6,168 nucleotides of DNA from Rhizorhapis sp. SPR117. GTDB lineage: Bacteria > Pseudomonadota > Alphaproteobacteria > Sphingomonadales > Sphingomonadaceae. Below the pieces are notes generated by a model, which was not told where the DNA came from, searched no databases, and saw only the letters and a program-made list of their open reading frames with translations. Shown here one piece after another: positions 1 to 5,275 of the stretch; position 1 is the stretch's first letter; every line of letters begins with the position of its first letter. The translations under genes were made by a program, and so were the position numbers. Location: NCBI RefSeq assembly GCF_021742065.1, contig NZ_JAKKIE010000110.1, positions 1 to 6,168 of the forward strand. Direction: 5' to 3'.

Positions 1-2
1 AC

Positions 3-905
3 CGCATTGAAGGACGGGGCGGCGACGACACGCTCTTTGGCTATGACGGCAACGACATCCTGATCGGCGGTGCGGGCAACGACAATGTCAATGGCGAAGC
101 CGGCGACGATCTGTACGTGTACGACTCAGGTCTGGATACCTTCTACGATACGGCAGGTGCGGCAGACAGAATTCTTATTGCGGGTGGTCTGACCATCAAT
201 GACATCGCCGTATCCAACTACAGCACATACAATACCAAGATCGTCATAAACTCTGGCGTGGATGAAATCACCATTACCAATCAACGGAATGGTACAGACT
301 ATCAGGTCGAAACCATAGAGTTCGAGGACGGCTTCAAAACCGATCTGACCGGCTACAATAGCTGGCTCAACGGCACGTCCGGCAACGACATGGTTGCGGG
401 CAATGCCAACGACAATACGCTGATCGGCTTTGCCGGTAACGACACCATCACCGGCGGTGACGGTGCCGATGATGCGCATGGCGGTGCCGGGAACGACTCG
501 CTGGAGGGCAAAAACGGCGACGACCTGCTCTATGGCGGTGACGGCGACGACACGCTCTATGGCGGGGCCGGACTCGATACGATGCATGGCGGTGATGGCG
601 CGGATACGTTCGTATTTGAAACTGCCAGCGCTTTCAGCGATATCGACGTGATCCGCGATTTCAGCGTCGCGGATGACGATGTGCTGGACCTGACGGATAT
701 TCTCGATGTGGCCTATGACCCGCTGACGGATGCTATTGCCGATTTCGTGCAATTCACGGAAAGCAGCGGCAGCACCTTCGTCGAGGTCGACCGCGACGGC
801 ACCGGTTCGACCTACAGCTTCGCGCAGATCGTGAAGCTGGAGAACGTCGTCGGCCTGTCTTCGCCGGAACTGCTCGAAACCAACGGCAACCTCCTGGCTG
901 CCTAA
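3..905 (+). CDS. RTX-repeat calcium-binding secreted protein, C-terminal part (5' end outside window)
   Basis: The frame is open from the window edge; the first whole codon is at 3 and TAA at 903-905, giving 300 visible residues. Two blocks of glycine/aspartate nonapeptides (GGxGxDxLx type, e.g. GGDGDDTLYGG) are encoded at about 12-131 and 366-605. In this family such repeats bind calcium in a parallel beta-roll that folds outside the cell. The stretch between them (130-365) has no repeats and resembles the haemolysin-type calcium-binding-related domain. The last ~104 residues (591-902: ADTFVFE, DVIRDFS, VLDLTDIL, VEVDRDGTG, IVKLENV, GNLLAA) match the type I secretion C-terminal target domain of the VCA0849 class, so export by an ABC/membrane-fusion/TolC-type channel is expected. 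The GTG at 117 is not a convincing start because repeats continue upstream. The catalytic or adhesive part lies outside the window, so the activity (protease, lipase, adhesin or other) cannot be told. Confidence 0.92.
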   Translation, partial: RIEGRGGDDTLFGYDGNDILIGGAGNDNVNGEAGDDLYVYDSGLDTFYDTAGAADRILIAGGLTINDIAVSNYSTYNTKIVINSGVDEITITNQRNGTDYQVETIEFEDGFKTDLTGYNSWLNGTSGNDMVAGNANDNTLIGFAGNDTITGGDGADDAHGGAGNDSLEGKNGDDLLYGGDGDDTLYGGAGLDTMHGGDGADTFVFETASAFSDIDVIRDFSVADDDVLDLTDILDVAYDPLTDAIADFVQFTESSGSTFVEVDRDGTGSTYSFAQIVKLENVVGLSSPELLETNGNLLAA

Positions 906-932
906 CGCTCCAGTTTTGAACCCGATTTTCTT

Positions 933-958
933 CCGCCCCGCGCATCGTCGCGGGGCGG
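933..958 (+). terminator. Hairpin terminator after the RTX gene
   Basis: A perfect 10-bp GC-rich stem (ccgccccgcg at 933-942 with cgcggggcgg at 949-958) has a 6-base loop and lies 27 bases after the RTX stop codon. The T tail is poor (only tt), so it may be a weak or partly Rho-dependent terminator. Confidence 0.6.
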
Positions 959-1177
959 TTGCTATGGGGGGCAGGCTTTGTCCGTCCCATCCACTCCTTT
1001 CGCAAACGTCCCTCCGGTTTTTGTCCGCGTTCCTGCCGGACGGCGCCTGGCCGTCAATGGCCTGCCCGCACCACTCCCGGCTGGAGCCGGGACCGTGTGG
1101 TCCATGACGGCGGCGGCGGATGCCGTCCGGCCTTTCGTCCGCGTCCTTCGGGACGTCAACAACGAAAGGAGAAAATC
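959..1177 (+). promoter_or_regulatory. Structured GC-rich 5' leader that can hide the ribosome site of the 1178 gene
   Basis: This stretch carries no convincing gene but is full of complementary segments. cctttcgt (1131-1138) is the exact complement of acgaaagg (1162-1169), which contains most of the ribosome site. Between them, cgtcc-TTCG-ggacg (1142-1155) is a hairpin with the very stable UUCG tetraloop. gccggacggc (1035-1044) pairs perfectly over 10 bp with gccgtccggc (1122-1131), ending on the first base of the anti-ribosome-site segment. A further 7-bp hairpin lies at 1075-1092 (tcccggc/gccggga), overlapping an alternative 5-bp one, ggacc/ggtcc, at 1090-1103. The complementarity is read directly; control of translation is inferred. 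No promoter was identified. Confidence 0.5.
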
Positions 1178-1543
1178 ATGGGACTCGATATGTACGCCTG
1201 CACCCTTCGCGAACCGCCCGCTGCGCCGGTGGATTTCAAGGCGGACGAGGTGTCGGAACTTCACTACTGGCGCAAGCATCCGAACCTGCACGGCTGGATG
1301 GAGCAGCTCTACCGCGAGAAGGGCGGCACGGACGACAGTTTCAACTGCGTCAACCTGCAACTGACCGCCGAAGACCTCGACCGGCTTGCCGCCGCGATCC
1401 GCGACCGCAACCTGCCGCAGACCGAAGGCTTCTTCTTCGGCGCTTCCGACGGCAGCGAGATCGAAGACGACCTCGCCTTCATCGCCAAGGCCCGCGCCGC
1501 GCTCGCCGCAGGCCTGACCGTCGTCTATTCCTCGTGGTGGTGA
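1178..1543 (+). CDS. Conserved small protein of unknown function, MGLDMY type (121 aa)
   Basis: The ATG at 1178 is chosen because gaaaggag lies 6 bases upstream and because the protein then starts MGLDMYACTL, which I recognise as the opening of a conserved small family seen on plasmids, islands and phages. I do not know its function, and some family members carry unreliable enzyme names. Visible traits: an aromatic/histidine segment ELHYWRKHPNLHGWMEQLY (residues 27-45), FNCVNLQLTAEDLDRL (55-70), NLPQTEGFFFG (78-88), an acidic stretch SEIEDDLAF (93-101), and a tryptophan end VVYSSWW (115-121). No signal peptide or membrane segment is seen, so it is probably cytosolic. It is monocistronic, with a long structured leader before it and a two-way terminator 12 bases after its stop. 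The longer in-frame reading from 959 would translate the leader and is unlikely. Confidence 0.85.
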   Translation: MGLDMYACTLREPPAAPVDFKADEVSELHYWRKHPNLHGWMEQLYREKGGTDDSFNCVNLQLTAEDLDRLAAAIRDRNLPQTEGFFFGASDGSEIEDDLAFIAKARAALAAGLTVVYSSWW

Positions 1544-1554
1544 CGCCGCCGCAA

Positions 1555-1584
1555 AAGCCGGACCGGCACATTCCGGTCCGGCTT
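1555..1584. terminator. Two-way terminator between convergent genes
   Basis: A perfect 12-bp stem (1555-1566 with 1573-1584) has the 6-base loop cacatt. It has an A run on its left (1553-1556) and ttctt on its right, so it can work in both directions. It sits between the stop of the 1178 gene (1543) and the stop of the minus-strand gene (1586). Confidence 0.8.
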
Positions 1585-1585
1585 C

Positions 1586-2122
1586 TTACTTGCCAGACGG
1601 TTCCGCATCGCCCTTCTTCTCGCGGAACAGCAAAGGGTGCGTTCCCCCTTCCAGATCAAAACGCTCCCTTTTGAAGTGCTGATACAGCGCCCGCCGCGCA
1701 TATTTCGTCGCGGCCTGCCAATGCGCCGGGTTGTCGAGATCGATCCGCAGGCCGTCGAACGGCCGGGTTTCGGTCCAGGCGTCTGTCACCAGCGCCAGCC
1801 ACGCGAACGTCGCGGCTTGTTCTTCTGTCAGGACAAATGCCGCCTCCCGCTCCCGGTCCGATTTCTCCCTCCATTCCGCGCGCAGCACATTGTAGGATTC
1901 AACAATTTCGGGACGGGTCGCTGCCGCCCATGCGGCGCGCTCCGCTGCCCGGGTCTGTTTCTTCTCTTGTTCCTCGCGCATCCATTCGTCAATTCGCTGG
2001 TCGAACTCGCAGGATGTAACCGCCATGCTGAATCCTTCGGCACCCAGTTCCTGCACCGTGCGTCCGGTCGCCGCCGCGCGGGCGAGCAGGGCATCGTCGA
2101 TTTCAATTTCGATCTTCGCCAT
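1586..2122 (-). CDS. Hypothetical protein with CopG/ribbon-helix-helix-like N-terminus (178 aa)
   Basis: The start at 2122 is preferred because aggggaag lies 8 bases upstream on this strand; the longer form from 2185 adds 21 residues without a better site. TAA is at 1588-1586. The first ~35 residues (MAKIEIEIDDALLARAAATG, then RTVQELGAEGFSMAV) have the strand-helix-helix pattern of ribbon-helix-helix DNA-binding proteins and antitoxins. This is a pattern judgement, not a search result. Residues 40-95 are highly charged and probably helical (DEWMREEQEKKQTRAAERAAW). The C-terminal part (100-178) is mixed and contains NPAHWQAATKYARRALYQHF. No membrane segment is seen. It lies 85 bases downstream of the 2705 gene on the same strand and may share its transcript. 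It could be an autorepressor or a protein of the neighbouring element; the function is unknown. Confidence 0.8.
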   Translation of the reverse strand: MAKIEIEIDDALLARAAATGRTVQELGAEGFSMAVTSCEFDQRIDEWMREEQEKKQTRAAERAAWAAATRPEIVESYNVLRAEWREKSDREREAAFVLTEEQAATFAWLALVTDAWTETRPFDGLRIDLDNPAHWQAATKYARRALYQHFKRERFDLEGGTHPLLFREKKGDAEPSGK

Positions 2123-2130
2123 GGCGCTGC

Positions 2131-2138
2131 CTTCCCCT
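2131..2138 (-). promoter_or_regulatory. Ribosome site deciding the start of the 178-aa gene
   Basis: On the minus strand aggggaag lies 8 bases before the ATG at 2122. It supports this start over the in-frame upstream start at 2185. Confidence 0.55.
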
Positions 2139-2207
2139 GATAATCCCTGAATTGCGATGTTCGATGGAATACGCCCGTCTCGCAAGTATCCGGTACGCGC
2201 AGATCAA

Positions 2208-2705
2208 TTATTCATCGGGTGGGAGGTCGTCTTCGTCGATGCCCATCTCCACGCGGAAGCTTTTGAGGCTGGCATTGCCGTAGCGGAACCGCTCGCCCTG
2301 CATCACGACGTAACGCAGCTTTTCAGCCGTCGCGAGGGTCAGCAGCAGCGGCAGCGCGTCGGCGGGCATCGAAACCACGCCGTACATGTGGCCGCTGCGC
2401 AGGTTCAGATGGCCGACCGACAACGGCTGATTCCGCTCGCGCGCGCCTTCGTTCAACCGCTTGTCCGGCAGGAAATGCAGTTCCACCGTCTCGCATTTTA
2501 GCTTTGACGGGCGCAGCAGCTTCCCGCGCAGGTTCAGGTGGCGATAGTCGTCATACGGTCCTTCGCGCTCCGGCATGTTGCTGACCCCGAACCAGAGGCT
2601 CCAGTCCCAGTCTTCGACCGCAACGACATAGTAGACGATTTCGGCGCGGGGCCGTCCCCGCGCCCGTTTCCTGCGGGGCGGTGTTTTCGTCGCTTCTTTT
2701 GCCAT
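2208..2705 (-). CDS. Hypothetical protein with basic AT-hook-like N-terminus (165 aa)
   Basis: The ATG is at 2705-2703 and TAA at 2210-2208. The first 20 residues are strongly basic and include RRKRARGRPR; the GRP core flanked by arginines resembles an AT-hook, a minor-groove DNA-binding motif (resemblance only). The rest is a soluble mixed fold rich in aromatics near the start (YYVVAVEDWDWSLWFGVSNM, residues 25-44) and ends acidic (EDDLPPDE). There is no signal peptide or membrane segment. I do not recognise the family by name. No purine-rich ribosome site precedes the ATG; instead a promoter is spaced so that transcription would begin at or very near the start codon. It is the first of two genes on this strand, with 85 bases before the next. 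Confidence 0.82.
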   Translation of the reverse strand: MAKEATKTPPRRKRARGRPRAEIVYYVVAVEDWDWSLWFGVSNMPEREGPYDDYRHLNLRGKLLRPSKLKCETVELHFLPDKRLNEGARERNQPLSVGHLNLRSGHMYGVVSMPADALPLLLTLATAEKLRYVVMQGERFRYGNASLKSFRVEMGIDEDDLPPDE

Positions 2706-2711
2706 GACGCA

Positions 2712-2740
2712 ACTATACGGGCGCTGCCGTTTCCTGTCGC
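2712..2740 (-). promoter_or_regulatory. Sigma70-type promoter giving a leaderless mRNA for the 2705 gene
   Basis: On the minus strand, GCGACA (2740-2735; 4 of 6 to TTGACA) and TATAGT (2717-2712; 5 of 6 to TATAAT) are separated by exactly 17 bases. Only 6 bases separate the -10 box from the A of the ATG at 2705, so that A would be +1. The lack of any ribosome site agrees with leaderless translation. Confidence 0.5.
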
Positions 2741-2959
2741 CGGGAGGGACGCACGGTCCTTATCCTGATCACTCTCTCACGCACGGAACGGCAATGACGA
2801 CCGCAGCGGGGACACGAGGGACGCAAATGGTACCGCCTTCGCCGCCCTCAATCCGGCAGCGCCAGCGGGTCCGATCCTGCCGGGCCTTTTTCATCGGCGG
2901 GACGCTGATAGCGGCGACTGTGGCAGAGCAAGTTCCCTGTCGCGGTTCTGCGTGCCTGA
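2741..2959. other. Non-coding spacer upstream of the 3206 leader
   Basis: I see no convincing gene here on either strand: the open frames present lack ribosome sites and show arginine/proline-rich shadow composition. The promoter of the 3206 transcript should lie in this stretch or just after it, but no clear -35/-10 pair was found. Confidence 0.4.
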
Positions 2960-3205
2960 AGCGCATCGACCTTTCGCAAAGGGATTTCCCTCGACTGATC
3001 ACGCCACAAGCTGAGCCGGCGCGCGCCGGGTTCAAGGCCTTGCAGCCCTTGCAGGGTGACGCGCGGGTGTCCCCGCCTTTCGCTCGCTGCGCTCCCTGCA
3101 AGGCGGGCGATCCCCCTCCCGCGCATCAGCCGTGAACCCGTCGCTTATCCGCCTGCTCCCGGATGTGGCGTGTCGAGAAAAACCCAAGCGAAAGGAGCTT
3201 ACATC
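2960..3205 (+). promoter_or_regulatory. Candidate riboswitch- or attenuator-like leader of the 3206 gene
   Basis: Four pairings compete. Segment A, ccttgcaggg (3047-3056), pairs perfectly with C, ccctgcaagg (3094-3103). Segment B, cccgcctt (3072-3079), pairs with aaggcggg (3100-3107), which overlaps C. B can instead pair locally as gcggg/cccgc (3063-3067 with 3072-3076). Extended B, cctttcgct (3076-3084), is the exact complement of agcgaaagg (3187-3195), the ribosome-site region. So A:C would free B to hide the ribosome site (off), while B:C would expose it (on). Extra elements are a 14-base palindrome, ccggcgcgcgccgg (3016-3029), a direct repeat ccttgcag (3038-3045, 3047-3054), and a second ribosome-site complement, cctttcgc (2970-2977). 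The complementarity is seen directly; switching and any ligand are inference. Confidence 0.45.
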
Positions 3206-3475
3206 ATGGCACGTCAACAGAACCGCAACAGCAAACCCGCCCGTGAATCCCGTCCACCGGCGTTTATCGCCTGGCACGTCGATGAAAAAGGCGAGAAGAA
3301 ATTCTGGACCCGCATCGGCGCGGCCTGGGACCACAAGGACGGCGAAGGCTTCACCCTCCAGCTCGATCTGGTCCCCGTCAATGGCGGTCGCATCATCCTC
3401 CGCACGCCGCGCGAGGACGAGGAAGATCAGGCCGAAGCCGATCAGCCTCAAACCGAACAGGAGGCGGGCGCGTAA
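3206..3475 (+). CDS. Small conserved plasmid/island protein of unknown function (89 aa)
   Basis: The ATG at 3206 follows gaaaggag (3190-3197) with 8 bases between; TAA ends at 3475. The conserved core is residues 19-66: AFIAWHVDEKGEKKFWTRIG, AAWDHKDGEGFTLQLDLVPV, then NGGRIILR. I recall this FWTRIGAAW...KDGxGFxLQLD...GRIxLR pattern from many small proteins on alphaproteobacterial plasmids and conjugative islands; it predicts a compact beta-rich domain. The function is not known to me. The first 18 residues are basic and flexible, and the last 20 are acidic and Gln/Glu-rich, so it is probably disordered at both ends and cytosolic. It was probably the first gene of an operon with those at 5066 and 5272, now separated by the IS110-family element. 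Confidence 0.85.
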   Translation: MARQQNRNSKPARESRPPAFIAWHVDEKGEKKFWTRIGAAWDHKDGEGFTLQLDLVPVNGGRIILRTPREDEEDQAEADQPQTEQEAGA

Positions 3476-3481
3476 GATACT

Positions 3482-3517
3482 GTAATGCGGTCTTCCGAGG
3501 CCGCATTACTATTCTTT
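3482..3517 (+). terminator. Hairpin after the 3206 gene; apparent target of the IS110 element
   Basis: gtaatgcgg (3482-3490) pairs with ccgcattac (3501-3509). Inside it, tct pairs with agg (one G-T pair), leaving a 4-base loop. tattcttt follows, so in its present form it looks like an intrinsic terminator. The right arm contains one copy of the ccgcatta repeat that recurs at 5020-5027, so the T-rich tail probably belongs to the inserted element. Confidence 0.65.
3501..3508 (+). repeat. Left copy of ccgcatta flanking the IS110 element
   Basis: Identical to 5020-5027 in direct orientation. It forms the right arm of the hairpin after the 3206 gene. It may be a target repeat or a target/end match rather than a true target duplication, since many IS110-family elements make none. 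Confidence 0.5.
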
Positions 3518-3526
3518 CCCGATTTT

Positions 3527-3553
3527 CGTGAAGACGGCAAAGCTGCCTTCACG
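3527..3553 (+). repeat. Imperfect inverted repeat just before the transposase gene
   Basis: cgtgaag (3527-3533) pairs with cttcacg (3547-3553), and gca with tgc inside, with a 3-base bulge and a 4-base loop. It lies in the short left end of the element; its role is unknown. Confidence 0.5.
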
Positions 3554-3596
3554 GTAAATTATGGACGTCAATAACAATAAGAATATGGAGCGCACA

Positions 3597-4643
3597 ATGA
3601 AATATTACTGTGGTTTAGATGTTTCTCTTAACAAAACATCAATTTGCATCGTCAACCAGAACGGTGACCTTATCCGTGAGGGAGAAGTCCCCACGGAGCC
3701 GGAAGATATTCACGTCTGGCTGAGTTCCCTTGGTTTTCCGCTGGAACGGGTGGGATTGGAGGCTGGCTCCTTGTCTCCTTGGTTATGCCATGAGCTTCTC
3801 GGCGAGAGATGGCCAGTTATCTGCATCGAGACCAGACACACCAAGGCCGCGCTCAAGGCTCAGAACGTCAAGACGGATCGCAACGACGCCCGTGGAATCG
3901 CACACATCATGCGCACCGGTTGGTTCAAGGAGGTTCATCTCAAAAGCCACCAGAGCCAGAAACTCCGGGTTCTTCTGAACAACCGGCGATGCCTGCTGGA
4001 CAAACGCCAGGATATCGAGCGGCAAATACGCGGGACGCTCAAGGTCTTCGGGCTGAAAGTCGGGCCGGTCAAGAGGTCCGCCTACGAGGACAGGATTCGG
4101 GAGCTAATCAACGATGACCGTGAATTGCAGGACTACATCCTTCCCATGCTCGACGCGCGACGGGCTCTAATCCAACAGCACAAGAATCTCGAAAAGCTGG
4201 TCCTGTCATATGTGAAGGAAGATGATGTCTGTCGCCGTTTCATGACCATGCCCGGGGTAGGGCCGCTTACGGCTTTGGCGTTTAAGACCTTCGTTGATCG
4301 GCCTGAGCGATTCCCGCACTCCAAGAATGTGGGGGCGGCGTTGGGGCTGACGCCGCGCAAATACGCATCCGGCGAAGTGGATTACGACGGCCACATCACC
4401 AAATGCGGCGACCGTTTCGTGCGATCCCATCTGTATGAGGCTGCCAAGGTCCTGATGAGCCGTACCGGCAAGCCCAGCTCACTGAAAAGCTGGAGTATGC
4501 GAATTGCCAGGCGCAGTTCGCAAAAGAATGCCTGTGTAGCCGTGGCGCGGCAAATCGCCGTCGTCATGCATGCAATGTGGCGCGATGGGACAGTGTTCCG
4601 GTTCAACACAGATCAAGACGATCCGTCCATAGCCGCGGCATAG
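3597..4643 (+). CDS. IS110-family transposase (DEDD recombinase), 348 aa
   Basis: The ATG at 3597 is chosen for the ggag at 3587-3590, 6 bases upstream, and because the protein then begins MKYYCGLDVS, the usual family start; an in-frame ATG at 3561 adds 12 unconserved residues. The N-terminal RuvC-like domain (about 1-150) shows the four acidic residues of the family: D8 (GLDVS), E55 (GLEAG), D94 and D97 (KTDRNDARG). A helical linker follows (about 115-210). The C-terminal Transposase_20-type domain holds PGVGPLTALAF (219-229), KNVGAALGLTPRKYASGE (243-260), HITKCGD (266-272) and the helix LYEAAKVLM. S258 in the ASGE motif is the likely catalytic serine by family position. IS110 recombinases act with an RNA from the element that names donor and target. 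The protein is full length with no frameshift, so the element may be active. The sequence style is closer to the IS1111 side of the family. Confidence 0.95.
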   Translation: MKYYCGLDVSLNKTSICIVNQNGDLIREGEVPTEPEDIHVWLSSLGFPLERVGLEAGSLSPWLCHELLGERWPVICIETRHTKAALKAQNVKTDRNDARGIAHIMRTGWFKEVHLKSHQSQKLRVLLNNRRCLLDKRQDIERQIRGTLKVFGLKVGPVKRSAYEDRIRELINDDRELQDYILPMLDARRALIQQHKNLEKLVLSYVKEDDVCRRFMTMPGVGPLTALAFKTFVDRPERFPHSKNVGAALGLTPRKYASGEVDYDGHITKCGDRFVRSHLYEAAKVLMSRTGKPSSLKSWSMRIARRSSQKNACVAVARQIAVVMHAMWRDGTVFRFNTDQDDPSIAAA

Positions 4644-5019
4644 GCGCAACTGGAAAAAGAAGTAGATAGAGTTTTTGGTCTTCTCCGCCGTCAGGTGAGG
4701 AAGCCGTCCGGCAGGACGGGAAGAACTAAGGTCAGAACGTAGGGGGCGATGCAGAGTGCTTTTCTGACAAAGCGATTACTGCGAGCGTAAGCTGGTTCGG
4801 CCTTAATCTTCGAATGGATAGTAACTTGGGGCAGCACTTTCAGAATCGCCAGCGGGCGTTTTGTGCTGACTCCGGAAAGAAGCATGATACCTGCCAAAAA
4901 GGGCGGCATTCCCGCAGAGCAACCGGGAAGGTCAGACAAGCTTTCTATGCATAGGGACTGCAATACTGACTGCAATCGGGATTTGATTGCAGGGGTGGTT
5001 CTTTTTGCTTGACTCCATA
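4644..5019 (+). ncRNA. Candidate guide-RNA (bridge/seek RNA) region of the IS110 element
   Basis: This is 376 bases with no convincing gene. It is the only non-coding part of the element long enough for a guide RNA, and in the IS1111 subgroup that RNA is encoded downstream of the transposase. Visible stems: ccgtcc/ggacgg with loop ggca (4704-4719); cagcac/gtgctg (4832-4837, 4863-4868), holding a loop and then an inner cgcc/ggcg stem (4847-4850, 4855-4858); ttcccg/cgggaa (4909-4914, 4924-4929); and ctgcaatc/gattgcag (4970-4977, 4985-4992). The stem with an internal loop at 4832-4868 has the general look of a guide loop. The exact RNA ends and guide bases cannot be set by eye. A minus-strand frame stays open across part of this region but is probably a by-product. 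Confidence 0.4.
4956..4992 (+). repeat. Direct repeat gactgcaat and 8-bp hairpin near the IS right end
   Basis: gactgcaat occurs at 4956-4964 and 4968-4976. The second copy forms the left arm of the perfect stem ctgcaatc/gattgcag (4970-4977, 4985-4992; 7-base loop). It lies about 27 bp from the proposed right end and could be a recombinase-binding or RNA-end structure. Confidence 0.5.
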
Positions 5020-5027
5020 CCGCATTA
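5020..5027 (+). repeat. Right copy of ccgcatta flanking the IS110 element
   Basis: Identical to 3501-3508. With the preceding a5019 it is also the reverse complement of taatgcggt (3483-3491), because the left copy lies inside a hairpin. Confidence 0.5.
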
Positions 5028-5065
5028 AAGAAGCGCCCCCTCACTTCCCGAAAGGAGGAAATAAC

Positions 5066-5275
5066 ATGAGCTGTTCCGTACAGATACTCGCCGCAAAATC
5101 CGCCCTGGCGCGCGCCGCCTGGGCCCGTGGGGTCGCCCCGTACTACGACGATGACGCTATCACCGACCTGCTGGTGGACATCCGTCACTGGTGCCGGGAA
5201 GCCGGGATCGACTACGCCGCATCCGAGCAACTGGCGTCGCGAATTTACCTGAATGAAGCCGGGAGCGCGTCATGA
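5066..5275 (+). CDS. Small hypothetical protein (69 aa), coupled to the next gene
   Basis: The ATG at 5066 has a near-perfect ribosome site, aaaggagg (5051-5058), 7 bases upstream; TGA is at 5273-5275. The protein is short, soluble and mostly helical. An alanine-rich helix (residues 8-22) is followed by DDDAITDLLVDIRHWCREAG (28-47) and a helix ending in IYLNEAGSAS. The DLLxDIRHWC...GIDY stretch recalls small conserved proteins of alphaproteobacterial plasmids and islands; I know no function. Its stop overlaps the next start as ATGA (5272-5275), a sign of translational coupling. Without the IS110 element it would lie some tens of bases after the 3206 gene, so the three were probably one operon. 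The insertion may have cut off its promoter. Confidence 0.8.
   Translation: MSCSVQILAAKSALARAAWARGVAPYYDDDAITDLLVDIRHWCREAGIDYAASEQLASRIYLNEAGSAS

Larger units (their letters stand above)
3509..5019 (+). mobile_element. IS110-family insertion sequence, about 1.5 kb (limits inferred)
   Basis: The limits are set by an 8-bp direct repeat, ccgcatta, at 3501-3508 and 5020-5027, which agrees with the drop in GC relative to the flanks. The resulting 1511 bp is a normal length for the family. There is about 88 bp before the transposase start and 376 bp after its stop, so the long non-coding end is downstream, the arrangement known from the IS1111 subgroup. No clear terminal inverted repeat was found by eye. 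TTGACT (5009-5014) near the right end could be the -35 half of a junction promoter formed on the circular intermediate, as known for the family, but no well-spaced -10 was seen. The exact ends are uncertain by several bases. Confidence 0.6.

Noticed and set aside
126..752. 208-codon minus-strand frame opposite the RTX gene
   Set aside because: Shadow of the repetitive GC-rich RTX coding sequence; the plus frame has clear domain motifs.
1120..1674. 184-codon plus frame overlapping the MGLDMY gene
   Set aside because: Arginine/proline-rich shadow composition and no ribosome site; it crosses the two-way terminator.
1637..2140. 167-codon plus frame opposite the 178-aa gene
   Set aside because: Antisense shadow without a ribosome site; the minus frame has a good start and plausible protein composition.
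2960..3110. CRISPR array or iteron-type replication origin
   Set aside because: The repeats are few, short and arranged as complementary pairs, not as regularly spaced units.
2704..3135. Open frames on both strands in the 2706-3135 stretch
   Set aside because: No ribosome sites, shadow-like composition, and they overlap the paired leader segments, which fit a non-coding role better.
3561..3596. Longer transposase start at the ATG at 3561
   Set aside because: The 12 extra residues are unlike the family start, and the ggag site favours the ATG at 3597.
3501..5027. Calling ccgcatta a certain target-site duplication
   Set aside because: IS110-family elements often make none, and an 8-bp match can arise from target/end similarity; kept only as a boundary hypothesis.
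4691..5230. 179-codon minus-strand open frame across the IS right end
   Set aside because: It runs antisense into the real 5066 gene, lacks a clear ribosome site, and covers the structured non-coding end of the IS; more likely a by-product of the RNA region.
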